Assembly: GCA_032716605.1 (NCBI GenBank) | Contig: CM064509.1 | Coordinates: 39,528,924 to 39,592,923 of the forward strand | DNA: 64,000 nt | Reading direction: 5' to 3' | Source of the DNA: Paralithodes platypus | Taxonomy: Eukaryota; Arthropoda; Malacostraca; Decapoda; Lithodidae | In this document: positions 1 through 11,856 of the stretch, one piece after another | How the letters are laid out: the number at the start of each line of letters is the position of its first letter | Position numbering within the stretch: the stretch's first letter is position 1 | The notes under the pieces: model-generated | The model's database searches: none | What the model saw: the letters and a program-made list of their open reading frames with translations, nothing else | What the model was told of the DNA's origin: nothing | Position numbers and translations under genes: made by a program

Positions 1-19
1 TTTATGCAGCTTAGGAGTA

Positions 20-164
20 CAGTCGCGCTAATAAGTCATGTCCCAGGTGTCATTACGTTTGGCTTGCTCTGTGCTGTATTAATGTCTGTCAGATGTTTAA
101 TAAGGTGGGTAAGTTATTGATCAAAACATACTTGGTGCCGAGACATCACTTATTAGCGCGACTG
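20..164. mobile_element. Short TIR MITE (GCGCTAATAAGT family)
   Basis: Starts CAGTCGCGCTAATAAGT and ends in its inverted copy, flanked by TA on both sides. The same family recurs at 10370-10580, 14261-14467 and 33573-34181. No coding capacity. The TA target suggests a mariner/pogo-type mobiliser. Confidence 0.75.
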
Positions 165-486
165 TACATCGTGGTAGTTAAAATGGATAATCAAGATGGT
201 TTGAAGCCTTTTAATTGCTACATGTCCTCCCTAAGCTGGATAAAATCGTCTAACACTATCCAAGTGGTTGCATTCATATTTGTTTTCATAAACTCGCCAA
301 TTAATTTACAAATAAACCTAAATAGTAAAATCAATGAAAGTAATGAATGTACCATCACAATGTATTCCCTTCTTCTCTCGAGCTTGACTGAATGATTATG
401 ATCTCCCCGCTGTATTCTACACACACATTCACTGCTCACACTAATCAATGGATCTCTATATGTATAAATAAGTAACACCCCATTCT
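165..486. other. No recognised feature
   Basis: AT-rich sequence with no coherent ORF, TIR or repeat match elsewhere in the window that I can see. Confidence 0.4.
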
Positions 487-2216
487 TACATACATACATA
501 CCTGTACATAAAATTTTAAGACTGAGTGCTCCACACATACGTGCAGTTTCAGTCTCTTGTTCTAATGGCGGCGTTCCAGGCAACCCTGTTAAGGGCTGCT
601 TCACTTGTCAAGTTTTTGGATTTGAGATCGGCACGTATAGTCCGATCCCAGGTCCTCCTTGGTGCAGCTCCCTCCACAATCACAGACCTGCATTTTTTCA
701 CCCAATTTTGTTCATCCATTCTTTCCACATGTCCATACCATCCCAATTTACTTGTACGCATCACCTCGCTAATACTCTTTATACCTAAACGTCTCCTCAA
801 CTCATCATTTGTTATTCTATCCTGTAGCCTGGCCCCACACATCCATCTCACCATTCTCATCTCATTACGTTCCATTCTGTTGACATCCTCTACTTTAACG
901 GCCCATATTTCTGAGGCATACGTCATTGCACTTCTAACACATGAGGCATACACCTTTCCCTTCAGGAGAGGCATTCTTTTCATGGTCAGAATTGGCAGCA
1001 GTTCTCTGAACTTCCCCCAGCCACATCTAATTCTAGCGACAGTGGCAGCCTCGGCCCCACCACCGGCAGAGATGGTATCTCCTAAACAAAACTTGTCCAC
1101 CAGCTCCAACAACTCATTTCCAAAGTTCACAGCCACAGGATCATCACTTAACACAAGCTCGCATTTGCACACTACGCACTCAAATTTCTCTATTTCTGAC
1201 TTATCCTTCGGCAGGGGTCCTTTCATTCTACTACAGCGCTTACTCCCATGGTGTACCCAACATCGACAAATGCTACATCGAATCAAATTAGCGCCCACAC
1301 CCTTTCCACACACTGCACATGGGTATTCACCGCTCTTTTCCACATTGCCTTGTCTCAATCTACAATGCATAACCTTGGTTTTGTTAATATTGACTCTTAA
1401 ACCCTTGCTCGCCATGCCCCCTCTCCATCTTCTGAATTTGGCCTCAGCATCTTTCACATTGTCAGCTATTAGGACTAAATCGTGTGCATAAAACAGTTCC
1501 CACTGGAGTCCGCCTCTAAAAACTCTAGACAGTGCCTCCAGGACCATAATAAAGAGGAGGGGGCTTAACACTGAACCCTGATGAACTCCAACACGGATTT
1601 TGAACTCATCACTCGGTACACCTTTCACCCTCACCGCAGTTCGCGAATCCTCATACATCTTCATTATCACACGCACCAGCCACTCTTCCACACCAAGTTT
1701 CCTCATAGACCACTGTACATCTCTAGGCACCCTGTCAAAGGCCTTCTCCAGGTCTACAAACACAAAGTAAAGATCCCTGCCTTTTAGTATGTATCTTTCC
1801 TGTATCTGCCTGACTATAAAGATAGCATCAGTTGTACCACGTTTTGCCATAAAACCAAACTGCATATCATCAATGGAGATGCTTTGCCTGATCAAACTCT
1901 CAAACTCTTTCACAGACCTTCATGATTTGGTCAAGCATTTTCAGGCCCCTATAATTACCTCTATCTAGCACATCCCCTTTTCCTTTGTATATATTTACTA
2001 TTACACTTTTGAGCCAATCCTCGGGGATTTTCTCATCTTTAATAATGGTGTTTATCAACTCTGTGACTATGTTGACACCAGTCTCCATGAGGCTTTTATC
2101 ATCTCAGCGACAATGTCAGAGCACCCTGGAGCTTTCCCGTCCTTCATTTTATTAATTGCGTCGCTCACTACAGCTGGTGCTATCAAAGGAGGGGGTCCAG
2201 ATATTGGTTTTTCAAT
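487..2216 (-). mobile_element. 5'-truncated RTE-like LINE, degenerate
   Basis: The minus-strand frame 549-1913 encodes the reverse-transcriptase palm and C-terminal region: GFMAKRGTTDAIF, DLEKAFDRVPRD, VHQGSVLSPLLF, then a cysteine zinc-binding segment (CAVCGKGV and CSICRCWVH) and a conserved tail ending AWNAAIRTRD. Upstream pieces (1900-2088, 2067-2297) are frameshifted. The catalytic motif reads YAHD, not YADD, so this copy is dead. A (TACA)n run at 487-500 is the 3' tail. Its 5' end abuts the 3' end of the next LINE. Confidence 0.85.
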
Positions 2217-3681
2217 ACTCTTACAGTATCTTACAGTAGATCCTCTGGAAAAAGGCAAACTAGGCCTGTGTATCCAGCTCAGTACCAGTACTTGCACTGC
2301 TGCGGTCGTTCACGGTGTTGGCGGCGGCAGACGCAACATTTTTACTATTCTGTATTTTTGCTTTATAATCAAACTTCAAATCTTGTCTTCCCCATGCTTT
2401 ATCAAGATTGCTCTCAAACTCCCTTATTGATTCGGAATCGACTACATACTGGGGCAGTGCGTTCCACTCATTTACCACTCTATCACAAAATGAGTTCTTT
2501 GCCTTCTCAAGCCTATTTCTTTCTTTGTAAATTTTCTTTGAGTGTCCTCTCGTTCTTGTTCCCTCCCGCATCAAGATACCTTCACACACATCCTCATCAT
2601 ACTTTCCTGACACTATCTTAAAAGTCTCTATCATTTCCCCACTCTTTCTCCTATATGCCAGTGTCGGAAGCCCCAGTGTCCTCAACCTCTGCTCATAGCC
2701 CGCGTTCTTCAATGTTGGTACTAGCTTGCTAGCTCTCCTCTGCTTCTATATCCTTTACCATATATGGAGCCCACACCTGGTTCGCATATTCCAGGTGCGG
2801 CCTAACCAACGCTGTATAGAGATTCCTGAAGATTTCTTAGTCAAGTGACACAAATGTCCTCCTTATCAGCCCTACAATTCTATTGGCTTTGTTTATCTTT
2901 TCTGCTAAATGTTCTGAGAAATTTAACTTATTGTCTATCACTACTCCTATATCCTTTTCTGCATTCACTTCCTCCATCGCTTCATACATACTGTATCCTA
3001 CCTTGTCTATCTTGCTTGTCCCAATCCGCATGTACTTGCATTATTTTGGATGAAAAGGCATTAACCAATGTTCAGACCATCCCTTCATGCCCTCCACATC
3101 TCCTTGAAGCAAACCCACATCTTCCTTACTCCTCACTCTTCTATACAGCTTAGTGTCATCCGCATACAGGTATATCTCACTTCCATTAGTTATAACTTCA
3201 GGTAAGTCGTTGATAAATATAACGAACAGTAGTGGTCCCAACACAGATCCCTGAGGAACCCCACTTTTAATTTCCCTCCACCCCCAGTCTATTCCATTCA
3301 CCAGCACCCTCTGTCTCCGATCTTTCAGGAAGGCTTCTATCCATTTCACACATTTCTCCCCTATATTATAGCTTCTAACTTTCTCTATTAACCTTTTATG
3401 TGGGACCTTATCGAAGACCTTCATAAAATCACAATATATGTACCACGTCTATTACATCACCATCCTCTAGAATTTGCATCCAATCATCTACCACCTTAAT
3501 TAGCTGTAGTACCGTCGACCTCCCCGGCAAGAATCCGAACTGTCTCCCACTGAAAAGTTGGTTTGATTTCATATGCTCCATTATTCCTTCTCTAATTACC
3601 GTTTCCATTAGTTTACACACAACACTTGTCAAACTGACTGGTCTATAATTTCCTGGGTCATTTCTCTTTCCCTTCTTAAAG

Positions 3682-4284
3682 TTAACCTAACAAGTGCGCA
3701 TGGGGGTAATTGGAAACGTCCCCCTGTGCTGACGTATTTGAGGTGTTTCCGTCACTAAAATATTCATTGTACCATTAATAGCATTAATACTTATCCATAT
3801 GCGCCTATTATGGGTTGATTATAAAGGTATTAACCTGAAACAACAATAAAACTAGTGAAAACAGCGTTTGGATGGTCAAAATTGGAGATATAGCCCACGA
3901 GTTGTATAATGTATGGGTGAGGCAAGCTGCTTTCCTGCCAATTTCCCCCAAGGCCACTGAGACACAGTCGATCGATACTCTCTCTCTCTCTCTTGCACTC
4001 GCTTGCCATCAGTGATGATAACACCCTGCTTGCAACTCGCTAATGTTAGCACGAAAATATACCTCAGAATAAGGGAATAACAGGGAAAATAGGTGATAAC
4101 TGAAGGAGAGGAGGAAAGTGGGGAAGGAGGGGAGGTAGAGGACTGAGATTTTGCATGGCCCAGGGGCCAATTTTTTTTTTTTTTTCGATGTCAAAAGTTG
4201 ATTTTTGTTTTCACTCACTCTTAAGAGTCTCCCCGCAGTCCGCCGGGGGAACTCTTAAGAGTCTCCCCGCAGTTCCCGGGTTAA
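3682..4284. mobile_element. TTAA-flanked MITE, family A (about 600 bp)
   Basis: Bounded by TTAA at both ends, with imperfect termini (TTAACCT..GTGCGC against TTAACCCGGGAACTGCGG). Near the right end it carries a duplicated ACTCTTAAGAGTCTCC block. Other copies: 34417-35049, 40194-40835 and 63209-63822. Length, TTAA target and lack of an ORF suggest a piggyBac-type non-autonomous element. Confidence 0.8.
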
Positions 4285-4639
4285 AGGTGGGGGCTCATGG
4301 GTTGAGGTAAACATGGACAAATTAATTGCCAACCTGCATATAATTATCTTGTAAAATGCAATGGCACTGAAATAATTATTAACAATGGTATAAAGGATTT
4401 TGCGGATCGTCTATACCGGGCCTGTGACGTCATAGTGACGTCACACCAGTATCCTTATCCTAGACTGGATGGTGGACTTTTACTGGTGTGACGTCACAGG
4501 CCCGGTATAGACGATCCACAAAATCCTTTATACCATTGTTAATAATTATTTCAGTGCCATTGCATTTTGCAAGATAATTATGTACAGCTTGGCGATTATC
4601 ATTCCATGTTTAACTCAAACCATGAGCCCCCACCTTTAA
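4281..4639. mobile_element. Hairpin (foldback) element with about 155-bp arms
   Basis: The left arm (from TTAAAGGTGGGGGCTC) and right arm (to GAGCCCCCACCTTTAA) are near-perfect inverted copies of each other. A short loop around 4431-4484 holds repeated GTGACGTCA motifs. It is inserted in a TTAA of the CR1-like LINE, immediately next to the family A MITE. Confidence 0.8.
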
Positions 4640-5816
4640 ATATAGCAGTTATGTTCGCCTCTCTCCAGTCCATCGGGATTTGTCCTGTATTAAACGATAC
4701 CTCAAATAAAATTTTCAATGGCTCTACTAACATCTCACCTCCTTCCTTTATGATTCTTGGGTGTATCCCATCCGGTCCCGGGGACTTACTTCTGTTCATT
4801 TTTTCTATAGCCCTTCTTATTCTAGCATGGGAAAACTCTATTAGTTCTAGTGCAGGTGCCTGTTTGATGGGAATATTTGGCACTGCATCAGCCGACTCTA
4901 CTGTTAGTACCCCCCCCAAAGTATTTCCCCTGCACCTCTGCTTTCTCCTTATCCGTCTCCGCTCTACTCCCATCATCCAACCCCCCTACCAGCTCCGGGA
5001 TCCCTACTCTTCTCGTTAACTTTTCCTGAATGTACTTCCAGAATATTTTTGGATTATCCTTCACGTTTCTTGCAATCTGTCTCTCCCTTTCCTTGTCTCC
5101 CACCTTATTTTATTGTTTATCTGTCTACGTTCCAAATCCACTACTTTAGCTTCTATACTAGACCCCCTGTTCTTTTTTAACACTTTTAATCTATCCCACA
5201 ATCGTCTCTTTCTTCTTATCAAAGTCCACAGCTTTCTTTTCATTGGTAATTCTGGGTTCATTCTTTTCCTCAATTTTGTTTTATCCTTATATTCCCTTAC
5301 TGGTACACAATTGGATATAACATCCTCCAGTTTGACTCTAAACTTCCTCCACATTCCTTCAGCGTCTTCACCGTTCAAGTATTCCCCCCAGTCAATGTCC
5401 AGACACCTTCTCAGCAGCTCATAGTCTGCTCTGTCATACATGTATATTTTTGTATTGCTTCTATCATCCCTCTCTGTTTTAATATTGCAACTAAAACTTA
5501 TGCAGGCATGGTCACTATGACCTATAGGGCTATCCACATTGACATGTTCCACTATATCCTCCTCATTGCTAAAAATTAAATCAAGTACACTCCCCTGCTT
5601 CCCTAAGCTGTTCCTTATCCCATACTAAGCTGTTCCTTATCCCATTCAAACTCTACATTTAGCAATCGTTCATAGTGTGCCTTCCATGGTTCTCTTATTT
5701 AATTTTCTGCATACACAATCTTCCCATTAACGTTTCTAATACACTGTTCACCTATAATATCCCTACTGTCATTCATTACAAACCCCAATGTACTTGAATA
5801 TACTAATGAAAGCATA

Positions 5817-5900
5817 TGGCCCTCCTGGGATTTGAACTCGGGACACCGCACCCAGAACATAAGCATCTAAACCATTACACTACCAACACAGTTAAGCCAT
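5817..5900 (-). repeat. tRNA-like SINE head
   Basis: On the minus strand a box A-like segment (TAGTGTAATGGTTTAGATG) is followed by a box B-like GAGTTCAAATCCC. No acceptor stem or clover-leaf can be closed, so it is not a tRNA gene. Confidence 0.55.
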
Positions 5901-6356
5901 AACATATTCCTTTACACTTTTACTTGATACCGTTTCTATACAGTATTATAGCATCACCTTGCACTACAGTGTATATTAAATTGTCCTCGATTCTATTTTA
6001 CCATTCAACATCTACACACTACACACTATAGTCCATTTTTTTCCACCTGATAGTAAATTGACTCATATTCATCTTAATTACTTGGCTATTACGAAGATTT
6101 TGTAGCGAAATATGTTGCTGATTGTGAAAACTTGGCAATAAGATGATGCAGAGACAAAGTAGCTTCCTATTTCATCATTAAGTATCGATAAATCAGCTGC
6201 TAAAGGATTCAATTTGTCATCAGCTGGAAATACACCGACTATAGAATCACCATGCAATACATAAAAGCCTTATGATTAAAAATGATCACAATGAATGTCT
6301 TCTCCTTCAACAAAATGTTCACCAGGAGTTCCTTTATAAAATGACAGTACTGTACA
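5901..6356. other. No recognised feature
   Basis: AT-rich sequence without a coherent ORF or visible repeat boundary. Confidence 0.4.
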
Positions 6357-6658
6357 GGTCTGCCTCACTATCCGATGCCCAGATTTTCAATATTATTATT
6401 GGTTTTTAGGTGTTTGTGTTTGGGTTTTGGCTGGTCCAAGAACGCATCCCCATTAATTCTAGGATTTGCTATACGATTTTTATACTTAATTATTATATAT
6501 TTTTACCAACCAACTTTCCTTCTAAACTCAATTAATGAAATTAACAAATACATGTAGCACTCAAAGGACTCGAACCTAGGATACTCACATCAAAATTCCG
6601 CGCATTTATGCATTACGCTATCAAGAAATTTAAAGAATTATGCACCATATAGACAGTA

Positions 6659-7067
6659 CAGTAAACACCCGCCCTTTCGGACTCCGCCCTTTCGGAATTC
6701 CAAGACTTTCGGACGAGCATTTCAATTCGGACTCATGGTTCATCCTTTCGGATTTGTCCGAAAGGCTGAGAAAATACCTCCGTCCTTTTCGGACTACATT
6801 TAACTTCGGACTCATGGTTCAGCCTTTCAGATTTGTCCGAAAGGCTGAGAAAAATTAAATCGCATTCGGACCGAAGAGCCAAGTTTCGGACTTGTCTGGT
6901 TAGGTGAATGTGTATTCGGACTTTAATTTAAAACTTCGGATATTATTTCAGCCATTCGGACAAGTCCAAATGGCTGAAGTGTGAAGTTCGGACTCGGCCC
7001 TTTCGGACTTTTGACACTTTCGGACAGGGGTCTCCCCCGATTAGTCCGAAAGGGCGGGGGTTTACTG
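6659..7067. mobile_element. TIR element, CCCTTTCGGA family
   Basis: Ends are CAGTAAACACCCGCCCTTTC and its inverted copy, with TA duplicated on each side. The interior holds many TTCGGAC / GTCCGAA half-sites in both orientations. A related copy lies at 58967-59478. Confidence 0.8.
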
Positions 7068-7069
7068 TA

Positions 7070-7204
7070 TATATATCGGGTTATAGTGACCTAGGTGTGT
7101 GTGAATTTTGTGATTTGTCTGTGTTTGTTCGTTGTTTTGTCTTGTGTTTTGTGTTTTCCCTGTTCTTGCTCTGTCTTGAGTTGGCCACCCCCAAGAAGAA
7201 GAAT

Positions 7205-7257
<53 letters not shown>

Positions 7258-7355
7258 TAAAATAGAGGAAAATAAAAACAGAAAAAGTGGGGATTGGGCC
7301 TGAACATATAGATAGATAGATATAGATAGATATAGATAGATAGATATAGATATCA
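7070..7355. repeat. SINE-like repeat with poly(A) and GATA runs
   Basis: It contains the core CTGTCTTGAGTTGGCCACCC, an A-run at 7208-7252 and a GATA/TAGATA tail at 7308-7352. Related copies: 7450-7640, 39955-40110, 41185-41400, 45826-45935 and 62895-63015, always with CAATCCCCACTT or its complement near the tail. Confidence 0.6.
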
Positions 7356-7721
7356 GGCTATATATTTGGTTTTCAGGAATGTAACCCAATCGTATATCGA
7401 GATAGACTTGTATATTGCATTTTTTATCAACTAAGTAAAATTAACAATATTTATATATACAGTAAATATGTTCAGGCCCAATCCCCACTTTCCCAATTTT
7501 TTTATTTTATTTTCATCTATTTTATTATTGTTATTTTTTGTTTTTGTATTTTCTTCGGGGTGGCCGACTGGAAAACACAAAACACAAGACAAAACAGCAA
7601 ACAAACACAGACAAAACACTAACTCAACAAATTTGACACTCTTTAACTTGAAAAATTAAGTATGAAGCACTTTACTGTGAGTTCTCAGTTGTTTCCAATT
7701 GTCCTTAACCCTTTCATGCAC

Positions 7722-7784
7722 CGAGGGTTGCCGTTTAGTGGTTAAGGTGTTACTGGCCTGGGTTCGAGCCCTGGCTGGGTCATA
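7722..7784 (+). repeat. tRNA-like SINE head
   Basis: Box A-like TTTAGTGGTTAAGGTG and box B-like GGGTTCGAGCCC at normal tRNA spacing; acceptor stems do not pair. The rest of 7640-8287 holds nothing I recognise. Confidence 0.5.
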
Positions 7785-8287
7785 TCACAAATATTTTAAA
7801 TTACCTATCCAAAATGAGTTTTCTGCCCATAGCTCGCTCAAAACAACCTTAGAACTTGAGGTAACTAAACTAAGTGTCTAAACACCTCTGATGTTCACAA
7901 AGGCTTTTAAGTACTCTGTGTGAAACTAATATATATCAAACTATTATATAAACAAAGAGATTTCCCCTGTAGTATTTCTTTCTAGAATTTACAAGAGTTT
8001 TTCATCATTTATTTTTAACCTGGATGTAAAATATACATTATATAATGTTAAGATTAGCCTTACCCACTGTCTTTTAGAAGATTATAGGAACAACATGTTG
8101 TCATGGAGATCTTTGGTTAATATAGTTGCCACTGAAGAGAAACATGTTCAGCATAAGCCATGCAAATTAAAATACCAGATGCAAAGCAACCTATCCTGCA
8201 AAGATAACATTCAGATACAAAACAAATTAGATGCAAATTACAACCTATCAGAAGCAGCTCTAAGGGGACATCAAACATAGATCACCC

Positions 8288-8504
8288 TTAAGTCGGTATC
8301 ACACGAGAGCTTTTATAGTCAACATTCGGTGATCAACATTTTTATGGCAACATTTCTTGACTATTTTGCACTGGTATCGGAAACTAGACTGATGGTAGAT
8401 GAATTTAGGTTACCGAAATATTTTAAATGTTGACCTCCTAAGCTGCCAGACCAGTGTTGAGGATAAATGTTGGGTGAAAAAGCGCTCGTGTGATACCGGC
8501 ATTA
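8288..8504. mobile_element. TTAA-associated MITE, family B (TCACACGAG)
   Basis: Imperfect TIRs read GTCGGTATCACACGAGAGC and inverted GCGCTCGTGTGATACCGGC. The inner part also mirrors (CAACATT..CTGGTATCGGAAACTAG). Further copies: 10598-10814, 15963-16176, 21991-22195, 26219-26419, 32810-33014 and 47470-47820. Confidence 0.8.
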
Positions 8505-8576
8505 TCGATCATCAGGGTGTCAATTCATAGCAATTTTGTTTGAAGACTTGATTGAACATGAGAAGGAATACTAGAA

Positions 8577-8705
8577 AAATAACAAGAAATAAATTAAAAT
8601 GTAAAACTTGCAAACTAAACAAACCAAAATTGGGACAAGGACAATATAAAGTCAAATTAAATTATCAAAATCGCTGTGTGGAAACAACGCTTACTAAAAT
8701 TAAAA
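8577..8705 (+). repeat. R125 dispersed repeat
   Basis: About 125 bp containing GCAAACTAAACAAACCAAAA and CAAAATCGCTGTGTGGAAAC. Seven copies recur in either orientation: 11274-11395, 23695-23825, 29945-30055, 41050-41178, 46370-46498 and 47938-48030. The last is flanked by CCTATG duplications, which supports mobility. Class unknown. Confidence 0.7.
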
Positions 8706-8798
8706 TTACTAAATAAAAGAACACAATAGCATTTTTTTCCATTTTATCACTTCCAAAGACGTAATTTGAACTATAAACTATAATTTTATCTTTATATA

Positions 8799-9845
8799 CA
8801 GTGGTCCCTCGCGTTTGGCGGGTTTCAGCTTCGCGAAACACAGTACTGTATTGGCGATAGGTTGGATATGGTACCAGAATCCGAATTTGGCGCTTCAAAT
8901 ACACTTTTGGCGAGAATGCTGACGTCACGGAATGGCGTCGGCCCAGAATGCACCGCCCGCAAGCTCGTCTCACCAGGCCTAACTCTAAATAATTCATGGT
9001 AAATAAAATCTGTTATCTATTATCTATTATCTTTTTTAATGCTGTTAATGTTTCATGTAGGCTACAGTAGAGCGCCGTATTGAGAGTTACTCTTAGGCCG
9101 AGGCTAGGCTATAGATAGGCTTAGGCCTACTCACAAAACCCTAACCGAGCTGCTTGGATAGCGAGAATATCCCAGGTATATTTCATAAACGTATATTAAC
9201 AGAGTAATCTTGACCAAACCGATTTGTGAACCTCATATCTCTTGTGTTTTGCTTTGTTTATTGTGCCGAACAGTCCGCGACACACAAGCGCTAATCAGCT
9301 GACTCTGGAGCCCAATCGATAATTAATCAAAGAAGTGACCACGGATCCAAAACCAATTTCATTATTTGGCTCAATCGAAAAACAGTTGGTATAGAAAATT
9401 CTAGTCTTCACCATTCACAAGGTACAAGTGATTTATGCCTCCTGATATATATCTAAGCTAGGTTAGACCATTTCTTGGTCTGGCTAGCTAGTGACTTAGC
9501 AATTTGTTGCTAAGGTTATGTGGTTATTCCTTATCAATAAGACTATTCACAAGATAACAATGAGTTCTGCTGCCTGATAAGCATCTAACCTAGGTTAGGT
9601 CATTTCTTTGTGGAGATATATAGGCTAGGCCTATGTCTTCTACCAAAAACAGAGTAAGCAGACAGCGCCGGGTGTGTCGGCAATCGACGATGCGCATGCC
9701 GGGCGGTTTGAAAAGGGTGAACTCGGGCCTCGTCAAAAACTAATGGATAATTTTCCCATTTAAAGTACTATCTACGTTTGGCGAAATACACTTTTGGCGA
9801 TGGTTTGGCTAGACTAATTAAATCGCCAAATGCAAGGGACCACTG
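8799..9845. mobile_element. Tigger/pogo-like TIR element (about 1.05 kb)
   Basis: Ends are CAGTGGTCCCTCGCGTTTGG and inverted CAAATGCAAGGGACCACTG, flanked by TA. The TTTGGCG motif recurs inside both ends. No transposase domain is readable, so it is non-autonomous or decayed. Confidence 0.75.
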
Positions 9846-9944
9846 TACAATTATTATGTTCTCTCCACCAACCAACTAAACTCAATTTCATTAATCGATT
9901 TTAGGAGTATAGTTGGTTGTTGGAAGGAACATAATAATTAATGA

Positions 9945-10050
9945 AATTAACATACACATGTGGCAGTCCGGGGATTCGAACCCAGGACGCTCACACCAAA
10001 AATCAACACACTTATGCATTGCACCACGAAGACAGTTAAAGAATGCTGCA
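9945..10050 (-). repeat. tRNA-like SINE head
   Basis: The minus strand reads a box A-like TTCGTGGTGCAATGC and a box B-like GGGTTCGAATCCC. A sister copy in plus orientation lies at 33640-33715. Confidence 0.55.
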
Positions 10051-10369
10051 CAAGCCTACGATTTATTATGCAGTGTCGAATCCTGCATACCAATCTTAGT
10101 ATGTACAATCATTCCAACTGCACTATCGGAGGCTATGAATAGGTGAATGGAAAGAGTAATTAATGGGGTGCTTAACCCTATAAAAGACTAAAAATAATGG
10201 ACTCTTTCATTTGACACCCTGCTTATCATAGTACAGTAGCCTAACCCGCATATTACTTTCCAAAATGATTATATTTTTCAAAACCACTGGATCTGTGGCT
10301 CGGATTTAATGTGAAAATAAATATTCTTAATGTAACTTATAAATTATAGCTGCACAATTACTACAGGTA

Positions 10370-10580
10370 CAGTTGCGCTAATAAGTGATGTCTTGGCACC
10401 AAGCATGTTTTGATCAATAATTGGTATCAGTAATATCTAAGCTTCATTTCTTCATATCGAGTGAAATATACAAACATGTTCCTACGCTTACCCACCCTAT
10501 TCAACATCTGACAGACATTAATACAGCACAGAGCAAGCCAAACAAAATGACAGCTGGGACATGACTTATTAGCGCGACCG
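10370..10580. mobile_element. MITE, GCGCTAATAAGT family
   Basis: Complete copy with CAGTTGCGCTAATAAGTGAT at one end and the inverted counterpart (TGACTTATTAGCGCGACCG) at the other; TA on both sides. Confidence 0.75.
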
Positions 10581-10597
10581 TACAACACATATTGCAA

Positions 10598-10814
10598 TAA
10601 AGCCGGTATCACACGAGCTCTTTTTCCCTCAACATTTATCCTCAACACTGGTCTGGCAGCTCATGAGACAAACATTTAAAATATTTTGGTCACCTAAATT
10701 CATCTACCATCAGTCTAGTTTCCGATACCAGTGCAAAATAATCCAGAAATGTTGCCAGAAAAATGTTGATCATCGAATGTTGGCTATAAAAGCTCTCGTG
10801 TGATACCGGCTTAA
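10598..10814. mobile_element. MITE, family B
   Basis: TIRs AGCCGGTATCACACGAGCTC and inverted AGCTCTCGTGTGATACCGGC; the right flank is TTAA. Confidence 0.8.
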
Positions 10815-10839
10815 CATTCTTAATATTCCTCACACATGT

Positions 10840-11050
10840 GGATGATCAGATCTGGGTAAAGAAATGCCGGACTGTGAACCGGGAGCTGCGCATAGAGGTA
10901 GACCTAGAATGACGTGGGATCAGGTACTTCGGTCCAATCTAAAAAAAAAAAGAACGTGACAACAGAGGGGAAAGCCGCCATTTAGGACATGAGACTGTAA
11001 CCACATTCTCTGTGGAAAAAACGGTCTTTAAACTTGTATGTATTGTGTAC
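10840..11050 (+). mobile_element. RTE-like LINE 3' fragment
   Basis: Plus-strand remnant of the conserved RTE tail: a degenerate QxWVKKCRTV coding stretch, then GGTCTTTAAACTTGTATGTA near the 3' end, as in the copy at 26.9-28.1 kb. Confidence 0.65.
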
Positions 11051-11273
11051 AATTTGGACCATATTCCATAATATTGAGAGTGCAAGGTAAGGTCATATCT
11101 ATAAATTAACCCTTTGAAGCTCTGACGCATTTTAGCAGTATATATTTGGCTATCATTAGATGATTGTATGCAGCTTAGCAAGATTGTCTGGGTATTAAAA
11201 GGGTAAATACTATCTCAATCAACCCTCTGACTTCCTTATACCGTTACTAATGTGAATAAAATTGTCTAATAAT

Positions 11274-11560
11274 TAAAATGTAAAACTTGCAAACTAAACA
11301 AACCAAAATTGGGACAAGGACAATATAAAGTCAAATCAAATTATCAAAATCGCTATGTGGAAACAACGCTTACTAAAATGAAATCTATGAAATAAAAGAA
11401 CACAATCCACCACATAGGGTGTACACTACTACATGAGCAAGTTAATCTGGTTCCCAAGCAAACTAATCGCACACATAACAACGCACTATCGTCACGTTCA
11501 AGGAATTAGTCAAATTAGGGAAGTCCGGGACGTTCTGGTAAATTTTTACTAAACTCTGCA
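11274..11560 (+). repeat. R125 repeat plus associated 160-bp block
   Basis: R125 (11274-11395) is followed by a block with CATGAGCAAGTTAATCTG and AACAACGCACTATCGTCA. The same pair occurs at 46200-46500 in inverse orientation, and the block alone at 42160-42290. They therefore look like two parts of one longer repeat. Confidence 0.6.
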
Positions 11561-11850
11561 TGAATAAAGAAACTACATGTTAAATGTAAAAATATTAATT
11601 TAAAATCAAATTTGCAAGGTGACAAGATATTAACAATAGTACAAAATACAAATATTGATAAGATATCTATACTATTACAAAATAATATATAAAATACAGT
11701 ACAGCACTCACTAACGTTAGTGCTATCGGGTAGGTACCTGTAAGCATAGCATGCCTCAAGTGACCCCTATCAATAACTACCCTACAAATAACCTACATTT
11801 ATCGCACAAATAAACTAAGGAAATCGCAAAAGCAAGCAATTGATACTACA
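11561..11850. other. No recognised feature
   Basis: AT-rich stretch with no repeat match or ORF that I can support. Confidence 0.4.
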
Positions 11851-11856
11851 CGGAAT

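Larger units (their letters stand above)
2217..5795 (-). mobile_element. CR1/L2-like LINE, degenerate copy A
   Basis: Minus-strand fragments, read 5' to 3' from high to low coordinates: a pre-RT region (5061-5552, 4888-5103), RT fingers with KSPGPDGIHPRII (4599-4976), [10 protein letters not shown] (3429-3632), palm with [13 protein letters not shown] and YADDTKLY (3041-3424), then the C-terminal region (2837-3031, 2260-2712). Several frameshifts separate them. Two DNA elements (3682-4284 and 4281-4639) interrupt RT; an uninterrupted equivalent exists in copy B at 30.2-32.7 kb. Confidence 0.85.
6357..7410. mobile_element. Degenerate Tigger-like element carrying two insertions
   Basis: The left end GGTCTGCCTCACTATCCGAT matches the outer Tigger-like element at 48275. 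The right end (ACCCAATCGTATATCGAGA) matches the inverted ends of the 48-50 kb elements. It is split by a tRNA-like repeat (about 6553-6632), a TIR element (6659-7067) and a SINE-like repeat with poly(A) and GATA runs. Confidence 0.6.

Noticed and set aside
526..1491. 321-residue plus-strand open frame
   Set aside because: It is the antisense shadow of the RTE-like LINE coding region on the minus strand and has no domain logic.
7062..7389. Phenylalanine-rich small open frames
   Set aside because: They are translations of the poly(A/T) run at 7208-7252.
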